A stretch of DNA of 64,000 nucleotides, from positions 1-64,000 of the forward strand of contig NZ_AP021884.1 of NCBI RefSeq assembly GCF_009938015.1, written 5' to 3'. This document shows, piece by piece, positions 29,632 through 39,997 of this stretch. Below the pieces are notes generated by a model. That model worked only from the letters and a program-made list of their open reading frames with translations, was not told the origin of the DNA and did no database searches. This stretch comes from Sulfuriferula plumbiphila. Its GTDB lineage: Bacteria > Pseudomonadota > Gammaproteobacteria > Burkholderiales > Sulfuriferulaceae. Within the stretch, counting starts at the first letter, position 1, and every line of letters starts with the position of its first letter. Both the position numbers and the translations under genes were made by a program.

Positions 29632-30339
29632 ATGAAAGTCGAATTGCTGGTTTCGGAATGGTGCGCCTCCTGCCATCAGTCGGAAAAAATCTGGCGCGAG
29701 GTGGCCGAAGAAAAGGATATCGAATTCGCGGTGCTGGATATGGGCCAGCCCGAGGGGCGCGCCCTGGTGAGCCGGCTGCGCCTGAAGACCATCCCGGCGC
29801 TGGTGATCGACGGTGAATTGAAGGGCATCGGTGTGCAAACCTTTGCCGAAGCGCGTGCCTGGGTGGCTGGCGCATCCGCCAGGCAGAAGGCCGGCATGCA
29901 GCATGCCGGCCTCGCGCTGTCGCCGGATAACCGCCTGTTCATTCTGGGCGCCATGGTCTACCTGATGCTGGGCGGGCTGGGGCTGGTCATTAACGGTGCG
30001 CTGCTGTCCGGCCCGGCACGCCCGGTGGCGCTGCATCTCGTCACGGTGGGTTTCATGCTGATGCTGGTGTATGGCCTGGGCGCGCACATGCTGCCGCGGT
30101 TTACCGGCAACCCTATCCTGATGGGCGTGTGGCCGTGGATACAGATGGGTCTGGTGCATGCCGGGTTGCTGGCTTACAGCGCCGGTTTCCTGGTGGGGGT
30201 CTATCCTGTGGTCATCGCCGGCGGCGCGCTGATATGGCTGTCGCTGCTGGTGTTTACCGTGCGCATCTGGCCGGTGCTATGGCCCAAGCCGCGCAACAAC
30301 GGCATGGCCATCCAGGTGCATATTCAACCGGGGGCGTAG
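29632..30339 (+). CDS. Thioredoxin-like / NnrS-like membrane fusion protein
   Basis: A 235-residue two-part protein. Residues 1-80 form a thioredoxin-fold domain with the redox motif WCASC (Cys11, Cys14) and the cis-Pro segment TIPALVIDG. Residues 100-225 contain four membrane helices with HLVTVGFMLMLVYGLGAHML and PRFTGNP, the same His/aromatic signature as the first gene of the operon and reminiscent of NnrS. ATG 29632 is chosen because the open frame upstream only overlaps the GcvH-like gene. The fusion suggests dithiol exchange coupled to a heme- or copper-bearing membrane module. The function is inferred from context. Confidence 0.78.
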   Translation: MKVELLVSEWCASCHQSEKIWREVAEEKDIEFAVLDMGQPEGRALVSRLRLKTIPALVIDGELKGIGVQTFAEARAWVAGASARQKAGMQHAGLALSPDNRLFILGAMVYLMLGGLGLVINGALLSGPARPVALHLVTVGFMLMLVYGLGAHMLPRFTGNPILMGVWPWIQMGLVHAGLLAYSAGFLVGVYPVVIAGGALIWLSLLVFTVRIWPVLWPKPRNNGMAIQVHIQPGA

Positions 30340-30346
30340 CCAGGCC

Positions 30347-30859
30347 ATGCAGCTTATGCCCAAACCAGCGCCAGGATTCGATGATCCGCTCGGCCTGCTG
30401 CGCGCCTGCCATGAACGCATCCTCGGCCATTGCGATACCCTGGAGCGGCTGGTGTCGCATCTGCGACGGCACGGTGCCGACCAGGATGCGCAGCTGGCAG
30501 CGGCGCGCATTCTGCGCTATTTCCAGGTCGGGGCACCGCTGCATCACGAAGATGAAGAGCGCGATCTGTTTCCGGCACTGCGCGCCCATTCGGGTTTTCC
30601 GGCCTTCCAGCGCGCAGTGCTGGAAAACCTGGTGGTCCAGCACCGCGAACTGGATACGCTATGGGTTCAGCTGGAGGCCGCCTTGCAAGCCATTTCCAGA
30701 GGCGCGCCAGCCGACCTCCCCGTGCAGCCATTCGTGGCGCTGACACGCGCGCATATCGCCGTGGAAGAGCAGGAAATCTTTCCGCTTGCCGAACGTTATC
30801 TGGATGCAGCGGCGCTGGGTGTTCTGGGCCGCGTCATGCAGGCGCGCCGGCAAATATAG
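30347..30859 (+). CDS. Hemerythrin-like HHE-domain protein
   Basis: A 170-residue four-helix diiron protein. Candidate ligands are His22 (CHERI), His67 with Glu71 (HHEDEE), His99 (QHRE), and His136 with Glu140 (HIAVEE), the complete hemerythrin pattern. Such proteins bind O2 or NO or help repair iron centres after nitrosative stress. It is the last gene of the Fnr-box operon (7 bp after the fusion gene), which supports the NO/O2 theme, and is convergent with exonuclease III (6-bp gap). Cytoplasmic. Confidence 0.88.
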   Translation: MQLMPKPAPGFDDPLGLLRACHERILGHCDTLERLVSHLRRHGADQDAQLAAARILRYFQVGAPLHHEDEERDLFPALRAHSGFPAFQRAVLENLVVQHRELDTLWVQLEAALQAISRGAPADLPVQPFVALTRAHIAVEEQEIFPLAERYLDAAALGVLGRVMQARRQI

Positions 30860-30865
30860 CGGCTG

Positions 30866-31633
30866 CTATCTGGCCAGCTCCGCCACTACCGGCGCATGGT
30901 CGGAGGGACGTTCCAGGCGGCGTATGTCCTTGTCCACAACGCACGCGGTGCAGGTGGATGCCAAGGCGTCGGAGAGCAGGATGTGGTCAATGCGCAGCCC
31001 CCTGTTGCGGCGGAACGCGGCCATGCGGTAATCCCACCAGCTGAAGGTCTGTTCCGGCTGTTCGAACAGGCGAAAGCTGTCTTGCAATCCCAGTGCCAGC
31101 AAGCCGCGCCACGCTGCCCGCTCCGCTTCGGATACCAGTACCGAGCCCGCCCACGCTGCCGGGTCGTGCACGTCGCGGTCATCGGGAGCGATGTTGTAAT
31201 CGCCCAGCACGACCAGTTTCGGGTAGCGCGCAAGCTCGTCCCCGAGCAGCTTGGTAAGTGCCTGCAGCCAGGCCAGCTTGTACAGATATTTGTCCGAATC
31301 CACACTCTGGCCGTTGGGCACATAGACACAGATCACCCGAATGCCATCCACCGTGGCGGCGAGCACGCGTTGTTGCAGGTCATCAAAGCCAGCCATGCCC
31401 GCCGCCACGTCAAGCAGCGGTTGCCTGCTGAGAATGGCTACGCCATTGTAGGTTTTTTGTCCTGCATAAACGACTTGATACCCGGCGGCGGCGATTTCGG
31501 TGCACGGAAATTTGCCGTCCTCCAGCTTGGTTTCCTGCAGGCACACCACATCGGGCTGGCGCACGGCCAGCCAATCGAGCAATTGCGGCAGGCGAACCTT
31601 GAGGGAGTTGACGTTCCAGGTGGCTATTTTCAT
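30866..31633 (-). CDS. xth: Exodeoxyribonuclease III
   Basis: AP endonuclease and 3'-5' exonuclease for base-excision repair. ATG 31633 gives [19 protein letters not shown], the family start; the frame is open 66 codons upstream, but those are not family-like. Catalytic signatures are LQETKLED (metal Glu), [23 protein letters not shown] and LRIDHILLS, and SDHAPV has the final catalytic His. The 255-residue length is normal. Confidence 0.96.
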   Translation of the reverse strand: MKIATWNVNSLKVRLPQLLDWLAVRQPDVVCLQETKLEDGKFPCTEIAAAGYQVVYAGQKTYNGVAILSRQPLLDVAAGMAGFDDLQQRVLAATVDGIRVICVYVPNGQSVDSDKYLYKLAWLQALTKLLGDELARYPKLVVLGDYNIAPDDRDVHDPAAWAGSVLVSEAERAAWRGLLALGLQDSFRLFEQPEQTFSWWDYRMAAFRRNRGLRIDHILLSDALASTCTACVVDKDIRRLERPSDHAPVVAELAR

Positions 31634-31827
31634 ATGTATACGTCGAAAACTTTTATCCATGCGGCACAGGCCGCTACGGATTCTATCATGTGCGACGGGC
31701 GTAATAATTGGCAGCCAAAGGCGGCATGATCGGGATGGATGCCCTCGCTGCCGATGACTTTGACCGACGCGCGGCAGTGTTCCGCCGCCAGGCCATGTGG
31801 ATTCCGTGCTCTGTGGTGACCGGTCTT

Positions 31828-32193
31828 TCATGTTGCGCCGGGTTGCGCCAATTGCTGTTCGACCGTTTGCCGTAAATCATCCAGCGCTGCCCCCATGATG
31901 AGACCGGCGCAGTTATGGTATAGCCACAGTTCACAAGCGACGGGCTGGTGCAGGTTATCACGCGCGTGAACCTGGAATTCTCGCCACGCCAGCACCGCCT
32001 GCCCGTCAGCCAGGCTATCGATGCACAGCCAGATATCGTCGTGCAGGATGACTTCCAGACCGCGATGTTGCACCAGCGCTATGCGCAAGGGGTTTCCCAG
32101 GCGCAGCAATGCGAGCCGCACCCGGTTATAACAGGCCGCCTCAATCTGCTTGGGAAATATGCGTAGCGGCAGCGTTTCGTGCGGCGCGTCCAT
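31828..32193 (-). CDS. Small conserved-type protein downstream of cbbX
   Basis: A 121-residue protein read from ATG 32193, 28 bp after the cbbX stop and on the same strand, so probably the last gene of the cbb operon. The frame is open upstream, but that part lies inside cbbX. It has no signal peptide. The N-terminal half is basic ([20 protein letters not shown]) and the C-terminal half acidic/aromatic ([20 protein letters not shown]). I do not recognise the family. A role in RuBisCO maturation is only suggested by position. Confidence 0.6.
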   Translation of the reverse strand: MDAPHETLPLRIFPKQIEAACYNRVRLALLRLGNPLRIALVQHRGLEVILHDDIWLCIDSLADGQAVLAWREFQVHARDNLHQPVACELWLYHNCAGLIMGAALDDLRQTVEQQLAQPGAT

Positions 32194-32221
32194 GCGGCTT
32201 ATGGCGCCATGATGCGCGGGC

Positions 32222-33187
32222 CTATTTTTGCACCGCCGTATCGGCACCGGGTTCGCTGTCGGGTTGGCCGTCCACAAACACCCGGCTGGCCAAAATATCT
32301 TCTGCCTCAAGGGTCATCAGATCGATTTTGGTGAGCGTTTTCTTGCCGCAAGCGAAGAGGCGATTAGCTTGACGTAGCCGTGCGCGGTCAAGCGCATTGC
32401 GTACCGAACGCGCATTGGCGAAGTGCTCTAGTTTCATGCGCAGCTTGAGGTATTCGGAAAAAGCCTGTTCCGCCGCTGGGCTGAAGCGATAGTTCTGCGC
32501 CGCCAGCATGAGTTTGGCGATGGCGAGCAATTCTTGCGCGCTGTAATCGGGGAAGTCGATATGGTGCGCGATGCGCGAGCGCATGCCGGGATTGCTGGAG
32601 AAGAACCTGTCCATGCGGTCTTTGTAGCCGGCCAGAATCACCACCAGGTCGTCACGGTTGTTTTCCATGACCTGGAGCAAGATCTCGATGGATTCCGCGC
32701 CATAGTCGCGCTCGTTTTCCGGCTTGTAGAGATAATAGGCTTCGTCGATGAACAACACGCCGCCCATGGCTTTTTTGATGACTTCTTTGGTTTTGGGCGC
32801 GGTGTGGCCGATGTATTGTCCGACCAGGTCATCGCGGGTCACGGAAATCAGATGGCCTTCGCGCACATAGCCCAGGCGATGCAAAATCTCGGCCATACGC
32901 ATGGCCACAGTGGTCTTGCCGGTACCGGGGTTGCCGGTGAAGTTCATGTGCAGGGTGGGGGTTTCGGAGGTCAGTGCAAACTGCTTGCGCAGCCTGTCCA
33001 CCAATAACAGCGCCGCGATTTCGCGAATGCGCGTCTTGACCGGCTTCAACCCGATCAGCTCGCGGTCGAGCTTATCGAGCACTTCTTGAACATTTGAGGC
33101 CTGAAATTCGGCCTCAAGATCGACCTGCGCATCATCTGCCAGTACGGTAGAGCGTTGCGCGCTGTCAGGATTATTCGTATCGCTCAT
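32222..33187 (-). CDS. cbbX: RuBisCO activase CbbX
   Basis: AAA+ activase that threads the red-type large-subunit C-terminus to release inhibitory sugar phosphates. The 321 residues include [20 protein letters not shown], Walker [11 protein letters not shown], the pore-loop region [16 protein letters not shown], Walker [13 protein letters not shown], and sensor [13 protein letters not shown] 33187 (MSDTNN) is preferred over GTG 33208, which lacks a ribosome-binding site. It lies 79 bp after cbbS in the cbb operon, as expected for form IC RuBisCO. Confidence 0.96.
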   Translation of the reverse strand: MSDTNNPDSAQRSTVLADDAQVDLEAEFQASNVQEVLDKLDRELIGLKPVKTRIREIAALLLVDRLRKQFALTSETPTLHMNFTGNPGTGKTTVAMRMAEILHRLGYVREGHLISVTRDDLVGQYIGHTAPKTKEVIKKAMGGVLFIDEAYYLYKPENERDYGAESIEILLQVMENNRDDLVVILAGYKDRMDRFFSSNPGMRSRIAHHIDFPDYSAQELLAIAKLMLAAQNYRFSPAAEQAFSEYLKLRMKLEHFANARSVRNALDRARLRQANRLFACGKKTLTKIDLMTLEAEDILASRVFVDGQPDSEPGADTAVQK

Positions 33188-33266
33188 AACAACGGTTCCG
33201 GTAGCCACAAGGGTGAAAAACGGTGACGCGTGTTACATCACACTCGTCACCGTGACGGCTGCGTGT

Positions 33267-33701
33267 TTAATAACGCTCGCCTTCCGCTTTGTCCGTGGCA
33301 TAGGAATGCACGGTGTAGTGGATGGTGCGGCCGGGCCCTTCTTGCCGTACCACACCAAAGCCCGGTTCTTTCTTCGGACGATTGACGATGTAAGACATGG
33401 CTGGGCTTTCCACGCCGCGTGTGGAGTCAAAAGCCATCACGCGGATGTAATGGTCGGGGAAAGTCTTGCGGCAGTTGTTGACCTCCATCAGGATCCCGGC
33501 GGGATCTTTCAAATCAAACATCGGCATGCCGAACATTTCCCAATAGGTGTTGCGCGGATGCGGGTCATCGGTGTACTCGACGCTCAGCGCCCAACCTTTT
33601 TTCAACGCGTATTTGATTTGCGCAGTGATCTGTTGGTCGGTGAGATCGGGCAGGAATGAAAACTGCCCTTGCGTGATCCGATTGCCAGGATTGGTCATCA
33701 T
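33267..33701 (-). CDS. cbbS: RuBisCO small subunit, form IC
   Basis: Small subunit of the L8S8 carboxylase. The 144 residues show [20 protein letters not shown] at the N-terminus, [23 protein letters not shown], and the long C-terminal hairpin extension ([20 protein letters not shown]) diagnostic of red-type (IC/ID) small subunits. A strong AAGGAG (about 33710-33715) precedes two adjacent ATGs. It starts 20 bp after the cbbL stop. Confidence 0.98.
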   Translation of the reverse strand: MMTNPGNRITQGQFSFLPDLTDQQITAQIKYALKKGWALSVEYTDDPHPRNTYWEMFGMPMFDLKDPAGILMEVNNCRKTFPDHYIRVMAFDSTRGVESPAMSYIVNRPKKEPGFGVVRQEGPGRTIHYTVHSYATDKAEGERY

Positions 33702-33721
33702 GGTGGTTTCTCCTTAAATGA

Positions 33722-35388
<1,667 letters not shown>

Positions 35389-36342
35389 ATGCGCCACCGT
35401 ACTTTGCGCCAACTCGAAGTGTTTGAAGCCATTGCACGCCTGGGCAGTTTTACGCGCGCAGCGGAGGAGCTGTTTTTGACCCAGCCCACGGTGTCGATGC
35501 AAATCAAAAAGCTATCCGATGCAGTTGGTTTGCCGCTATTCGAGCAAGTCGGCAAAAAAATTTATCTCACCGATGCAGGGCACGAGTTGCACCGAACTTG
35601 CCGAGGCATTTTCGAGCATCTGGCGCATTTCGAGATGGTGACGGCGGATATGAAAGGGCTGAAGACCGGCAAACTCCGGCTCGCGGTGGTGACCACCGCC
35701 AAATATTTCGCGCCGCGCTTGCTGGGAATGTTTTGCCAGCAGTATCCGGGGGTGGAGGTCTCGCTCAAAGTATCCAACCGCGAGCGTGTGTTGGAGCGCC
35801 TGGCGGCCAACCAGGACGATCTTTACATCCTGGGCCAACCGCCCGAAGAAGCGGATGCTGTGGCGGAAGCGTTTCTGGAGAACACCCTGGTGGTGATCGC
35901 TCCCGCGCATCATGCGCTCGCAAAAAAGAAAAAAATTCCTCTGGCGCGTATAGCCGAAGAACCTTTTTTACTGCGCGAACCGGGTTCGGGAACGCGCATG
36001 GCGACAGAGCGGGTGTTCGCCACGCAGGGGCTCAAGCTCAAAGTGCGGATGGAATTGGGTAGTAATGAAGCGATTAAACAGGCGGTGATCGGTGGTTTGG
36101 GTATTTCGGTGTTGTCTAGTCATACGCTTGCGCTGGATGCACCGGCACGGCAATTTGTGGTGCTCGATGTGCAGGGCTTCCCGATCCGGCGCCACTGGTA
36201 TTTCGCGTATCCCGCGGGCAAACAGTTATCCATTGTGGCCAGCACATTTGTTGATTATCTCAGACAGGCGTCCAAGTATATTGGGGTGGTGTCCGCGCAA
36301 GAACACGGGCGCCCAGGCAGGCTGGTGAAGAAGGCCGAGTAG
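35389..36342 (+). CDS. cbbR: LysR-type regulator CbbR
   Basis: Activator of the divergent cbb operon, usually responding to metabolites such as RuBP or NADPH. The 317 residues show the N-terminal winged HTH MRHRTLRQLEVFEAIARLGS, FTRAAEELFLTQPTVSMQIK, and a LysR-substrate domain (LRLAVVTTAKYFAPRLLGMF, then SNEAIKQAVIGGLGISVLSS). I prefer ATG 35389, which matches the usual CbbR start and has GGAG 7 bp upstream, over ATG 35377. Confidence 0.95.
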   Translation: MRHRTLRQLEVFEAIARLGSFTRAAEELFLTQPTVSMQIKKLSDAVGLPLFEQVGKKIYLTDAGHELHRTCRGIFEHLAHFEMVTADMKGLKTGKLRLAVVTTAKYFAPRLLGMFCQQYPGVEVSLKVSNRERVLERLAANQDDLYILGQPPEEADAVAEAFLENTLVVIAPAHHALAKKKKIPLARIAEEPFLLREPGSGTRMATERVFATQGLKLKVRMELGSNEAIKQAVIGGLGISVLSSHTLALDAPARQFVVLDVQGFPIRRHWYFAYPAGKQLSIVASTFVDYLRQASKYIGVVSAQEHGRPGRLVKKAE

Positions 36343-36392
36343 TTCGCGCCCTTCATGAGTCCCGAGCATGAGTCCCGAGCGTGCTCGATGAG

Positions 36393-36953
36393 TTATTTTT
36401 TAGGCGCAGGTGTTTGCGACTGGTCCGTGGCGGCCGGGTTGTTTACCGCCCTGCCCGGTGCCGTAGCATCGGTTTTGCGCTCGCGCAGAGGCGTGTTCGA
36501 CTTGGGGTAGCCGGCTTCGTCCAATGCCGTGTTCCAGCGGCCCGCGTCGAAGCCCTTGATGGGTTTGTTGCCCACCTTGAGCACCGGCACCTCCATGACG
36601 CCAATCAGGCTCATCAGTTCGTCGGCGTCGGGCTTGCGGTTCTGCGGGTCCCTGGCGGCATAGGGGATGCCGCGCTTGTCGAGCAGTTTGCGCGCCTCGT
36701 CACACAACACACCACACTCGCCTGCGTAGAGTGCAACCGGATTTTTCGCCATGGCCTGCCTGAGCGGGTAGGAGTCCTGGCCGTCAATCACATTGCCGCC
36801 TATCGTGCGTTGCTCGGATTTTTTCACGCCCGCGGGAGGCGGCTGGTCGCTGTATTGAACATGGCCGTTTTTATCCACCCAGCGATAAACCTGGCTGGCA
36901 TAAACGCTGGTGGCGCACAGCAGCAAAACCATTGAAGCCGCAAGTTTACGCAT
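36393..36953 (-). CDS. DUF4124 / glutaredoxin-like exported protein
   Basis: A 186-residue protein from ATG 36953 with signal peptide MRKLAASMVLLLCATSVYA. The DUF4124 domain is SQVYRWVDKNGHVQYSDQPP. A glutaredoxin-like domain follows (KNPVALYAGECGVLCDEARK with Cys-x3-Cys rather than Cys-x2-Cys; VPVLKVGNKPIKGF with the cis-Pro). The C-terminal tail is low complexity (Ala/Pro/Thr/Lys). It lies 25 bp after the oligopeptidase A stop. The exact redox role is unknown. Confidence 0.8.
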   Translation of the reverse strand: MRKLAASMVLLLCATSVYASQVYRWVDKNGHVQYSDQPPPAGVKKSEQRTIGGNVIDGQDSYPLRQAMAKNPVALYAGECGVLCDEARKLLDKRGIPYAARDPQNRKPDADELMSLIGVMEVPVLKVGNKPIKGFDAGRWNTALDEAGYPKSNTPLRERKTDATAPGRAVNNPAATDQSQTPAPKK

Positions 36954-36978
36954 GGCTTGTCCCCCTCCCCTTATGTAT

Positions 36979-39003
36979 TTACACCATGCCGTTGTGGCGC
37001 AGCAAGGCGTCGATGGTCGGCTCACGTCCACGGAAGGCAACGAACGATTCCAGTGCCGGACGCGAGCCGCCGACACCGAGAATTTCGCTCCAGAAGCGGT
37101 GGCCGACTGTTTCCGACAGCACGCCGTTTTCCTCAAACAGGCTGTAGGCGTCGGCAGACAGCACCTCCGCCCACTTGTAGCTATAGTAACCCGCCGCATA
37201 GCCACCCGCGAAGATGTGCGAGAAGTTGTTGGGAAAGCGGTTGTAGTCGGGAGGGATCAGTACCGCCACCTGCGCGCGGATTTCCTGCAGCAGTTGCAGC
37301 GCGGTTTTGCCGGTGGCGGGATCGAAGTCGTCGTGCAGGCGCATGTCGAACAGCGCGAACTCGATCTGGCGCAAGGTCTGCAAGCCGCTCTGGAAATTCT
37401 TGGCGGCAATCATTTTGTCGAACAGCGCGCGCGGTAGCGGCGCTTTGCTGTCCACGTGCCGGGTCAGGTGTTTCAATACCTCCCATTCCCAGCAGAAATT
37501 TTCCATGAACTGCGACGGCAGTTCCACCGCATCCCACTCCACGCCGTTGATGCCGGACACGCCCAGGTCCTCGATTTTGGTCAGCAGGTGGTGCAGGCCG
37601 TGGCCGAATTCGTGGAACAGGGTAATCACTTCGTCGTGGGTGAACAACGCGGGTTTGCTGCCGACCGGGGCGGAGAAATTGCAGGTGAGATACGCCACCG
37701 GGGTCTGGATGACATCATTTTTGCGGCGCCGGGTCAGCGCATCATCCATCCACGCGCCGCCGCGCTTGTGTTCGCGCGCGTAAAGGTCGAGGTAGAACTG
37801 GCCGATGAGGCTGCCGCTGCGGTCGCGGATGTCGAAAAATTTCACATCCGGGTGCCAGGTTTCGGTATGGGAAGGTCGAATATCGAGGCCGTAAATCGTC
37901 TCCACCAGCTTGAACATGCCGGGCAGTACCTGGGTTTCGGGGAAATATTGTTTCACCTCCTGGTCGGAAAACGCATAACGCGCCACGCGCAGCTTTTCGC
38001 TGGCGTAGGTCACATCCCAGGCTTGCAAATCAGCCAGCCCCAGATCGGCGCTGGCGAATTCGCGCAATTCGTCCATGTCGCGCTGGGCGTGGGGTTTGGC
38101 GCGGGCGCCCAGCTCGCTCAGAAAATCTTTTACCTGCCGCGGCGTTTCCGCCATCTTGGTTGCCAGCGACTCTTCCGCATAGCTGGCAAAGCCCAGCATG
38201 GTGGCGTCCTCACGGCGCAAGCTGACGATCTGGGTGATCAGATCGGTGTTGTCCAGGTCGGGCGCGCCGAACTCGGACGCGCGGGTGACGTAAGCCCGAT
38301 AAATCTGCTCGCGCAGCGCGCGATTGTCTGCGTACTGCATCACCGGCATGTACGAAGGTCCATGCAGGGTGAGCTTCCAGCCTGCTTTGCCATCGCGTTC
38401 GGCGGCTTCGCGCGCGGCCTGCTTCACGTCGTCGGGCAGGCCGGAGAGCGTGGCTGCGTCGTCGACAAACAGGCTGAATGCATTGGTGGCGTCGAGCAGG
38501 TTTTCCTCGAATTTGGCCGACAATTTGGCTAGCGTCTGCTGAATTTCCAGGAAACGCGGTTTGCGGTCTTCCGGCAACTCCGCGCCGCCCAGACGAAAAC
38601 CGCGCAGCTCATTCTCGATGATTTTCTTCTGCGCCGGATTCAGCGTCATATAGCCCGCGCTGTCCTTGAGCGCCTTGAGCTTGGCAAACAGAGCCAGATT
38701 CTGCGACATCTCGGCATAATACTGGGTTATCTTGGGCAGATTGGCGTTATACACCTCGCGCAACTCGGGGCTGTTCATCACGCTGTTGAGATGCGATACC
38801 GGCCCCCACGCACGCGACAGGCGCTCGTTGGCGTCCTCCATCGGCTGCACGAAAGTCTTCCAGGTCGGCGCCTCGGCAGCGTTGGCGAGCTGTTCTAGCA
38901 GCGCCTTGTTCTCGGCCAGCAGCGCATCCACCGCAGGCGTGACGTGTTCGGGTTTGATTTGCGAAAAACGCGGCAGAGCGGAAAAATCGAGCAAAGGATT
39001 CAT
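36979..39003 (-). CDS. prlC: Oligopeptidase A (M3 metallopeptidase)
   Basis: Cytoplasmic zinc oligopeptidase degrading signal peptides and short peptides. The 674 residues have the zinc motif HEFGHGLHHLL (HExxH), with the third ligand region NGVEWDAVELPSQFMENF downstream. The N-terminus NPLLDFSALPRFSQIKPEHV is typical of OpdA/PrlC. It is full length. The divergent gamma-carbonic anhydrase gene starts 56 bp upstream. Confidence 0.96.
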   Translation of the reverse strand: MNPLLDFSALPRFSQIKPEHVTPAVDALLAENKALLEQLANAAEAPTWKTFVQPMEDANERLSRAWGPVSHLNSVMNSPELREVYNANLPKITQYYAEMSQNLALFAKLKALKDSAGYMTLNPAQKKIIENELRGFRLGGAELPEDRKPRFLEIQQTLAKLSAKFEENLLDATNAFSLFVDDAATLSGLPDDVKQAAREAAERDGKAGWKLTLHGPSYMPVMQYADNRALREQIYRAYVTRASEFGAPDLDNTDLITQIVSLRREDATMLGFASYAEESLATKMAETPRQVKDFLSELGARAKPHAQRDMDELREFASADLGLADLQAWDVTYASEKLRVARYAFSDQEVKQYFPETQVLPGMFKLVETIYGLDIRPSHTETWHPDVKFFDIRDRSGSLIGQFYLDLYAREHKRGGAWMDDALTRRRKNDVIQTPVAYLTCNFSAPVGSKPALFTHDEVITLFHEFGHGLHHLLTKIEDLGVSGINGVEWDAVELPSQFMENFCWEWEVLKHLTRHVDSKAPLPRALFDKMIAAKNFQSGLQTLRQIEFALFDMRLHDDFDPATGKTALQLLQEIRAQVAVLIPPDYNRFPNNFSHIFAGGYAAGYYSYKWAEVLSADAYSLFEENGVLSETVGHRFWSEILGVGGSRPALESFVAFRGREPTIDALLRHNGMV

Positions 39004-39059
39004 GACGCAACCTGTAAGAAATTCAGCACCATATAATAACCGTTTTCAGGATAACACTC

Positions 39060-39611
39060 ATGTCAGGACAACCCTCAGCGCAGAATGTTCAGGTCTTTCG
39101 CGGCGTGCGGCCGCGCATTGGGCGCGGCAGCTGGATTCACGACAGCGCGCGCGTCATCGGCGACGTCAGCCTCGGCGACAACGTCTCGATATGGTGCGGC
39201 GCTGTCATCCGCGGCGACGTCAATAGTATCAGCATCGGTGCCGGCACCAATATCCAGGACAACAGCGTGCTGCACGTCTCGCACCAGACCGGACGCGATC
39301 CTGCCGGCAGCCCGCTGATCATCGGCGCCAACGTCACCGTCGGCCACAGCGTCATCCTGCACGGCTGCACGATAGGCGACGAATGCCTGATCGGCATGGG
39401 CTCCATCGTCATGGACAAAGTGGTGATCGAGCCGCGCGTGCTGCTGGGTGCGGGGAGTCTGGTGCCGGAGGGCAAGGTGCTGTCAAGCGGCCACCTCTAC
39501 ATCGGCCGCCCCGCCAAGCTGGTGCGGGCGCTGACCGACGCGGAGCTGGCGTATTTCAACTACTCGGCAGAACATTATGCGAAGCTGGCGCGGGATTATC
39601 AGCAAGGCTGA
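39060..39611 (+). CDS. Gamma-class carbonic anhydrase-like (YrdA) protein
   Basis: A 183-residue left-handed beta-helix trimeric protein. Hexapeptide repeats run from IGRGSWIHDSARVIGDVSLG to GAGTNIQDNS. Metal-ligand histidines are present in LHVSHQ and TVGHSVILHGC. Members may hydrate CO2 or serve other functions, and activity is often weak. In an autotroph, CO2 hydration would be useful, but this gene is not near cbb. The intergenic start has no strong ribosome-binding site. Confidence 0.9.
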   Translation: MSGQPSAQNVQVFRGVRPRIGRGSWIHDSARVIGDVSLGDNVSIWCGAVIRGDVNSISIGAGTNIQDNSVLHVSHQTGRDPAGSPLIIGANVTVGHSVILHGCTIGDECLIGMGSIVMDKVVIEPRVLLGAGSLVPEGKVLSSGHLYIGRPAKLVRALTDAELAYFNYSAEHYAKLARDYQQG

Positions 39612-39888
39612 AGCCAGGGACATTCCCATCGCCCCTGCAATCCAGGATGCGCCGCGCGCTTCTCGGCCGCAGAATCAGGCTGAAGGTTTGCCATAGGCGC
39701 GTTCTACTTTTGCAATCCGAATCTCGTAGTCCTCGCACCACTGCAAATCAACGCGCTGCTCAACCTGTTTGGACTCCGCCATTGCCAACCGGTCTCACGC
39801 CGGCGATGGACTCCCCCCTTTTTTTCGTCAAACTGGTGCACTGGTGCTCATGGGGATGGGTCGTTCTTCAGCGACAGGAGTCCAGGAC
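39612..39888. other. Noncoding stretch before the IS110 fragment
   Basis: Between the gamma-carbonic anhydrase stop and the IS110-like fragment I see no supported gene or site. Open frames here are short and lack family features. A T-run at about 39827 has no convincing hairpin. Confidence 0.5.
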
Positions 39889-39997
39889 GAATACTGCTGT
39901 TGCCATCGGGCTTGGCAAAAGTGTTTTTCAGCTCGCGGTGGTCGATGCAAGAGGCGAGCCTGTCAGGCGCGAGCAAACGCAGGGTCGGCCGGGGTAG
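39889..39997 (+). pseudogene. IS110-family transposase N-terminal fragment
   Basis: In one frame, TNTAVAIGLGKSVFQLAVVD then ARGEPVRREQ matches the N-terminal segment of IS110/IS1111 DEDD transposases (usually AIDLAKxxFQ). The catalytic Asp is Gly here, the start codon is ACG, and the rest of the enzyme is missing where pyrC-like coding begins. Only about 35 residues remain. It shows past insertion by an IS110-type element; inverted repeats are not expected for this family and none were seen. Confidence 0.7.
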
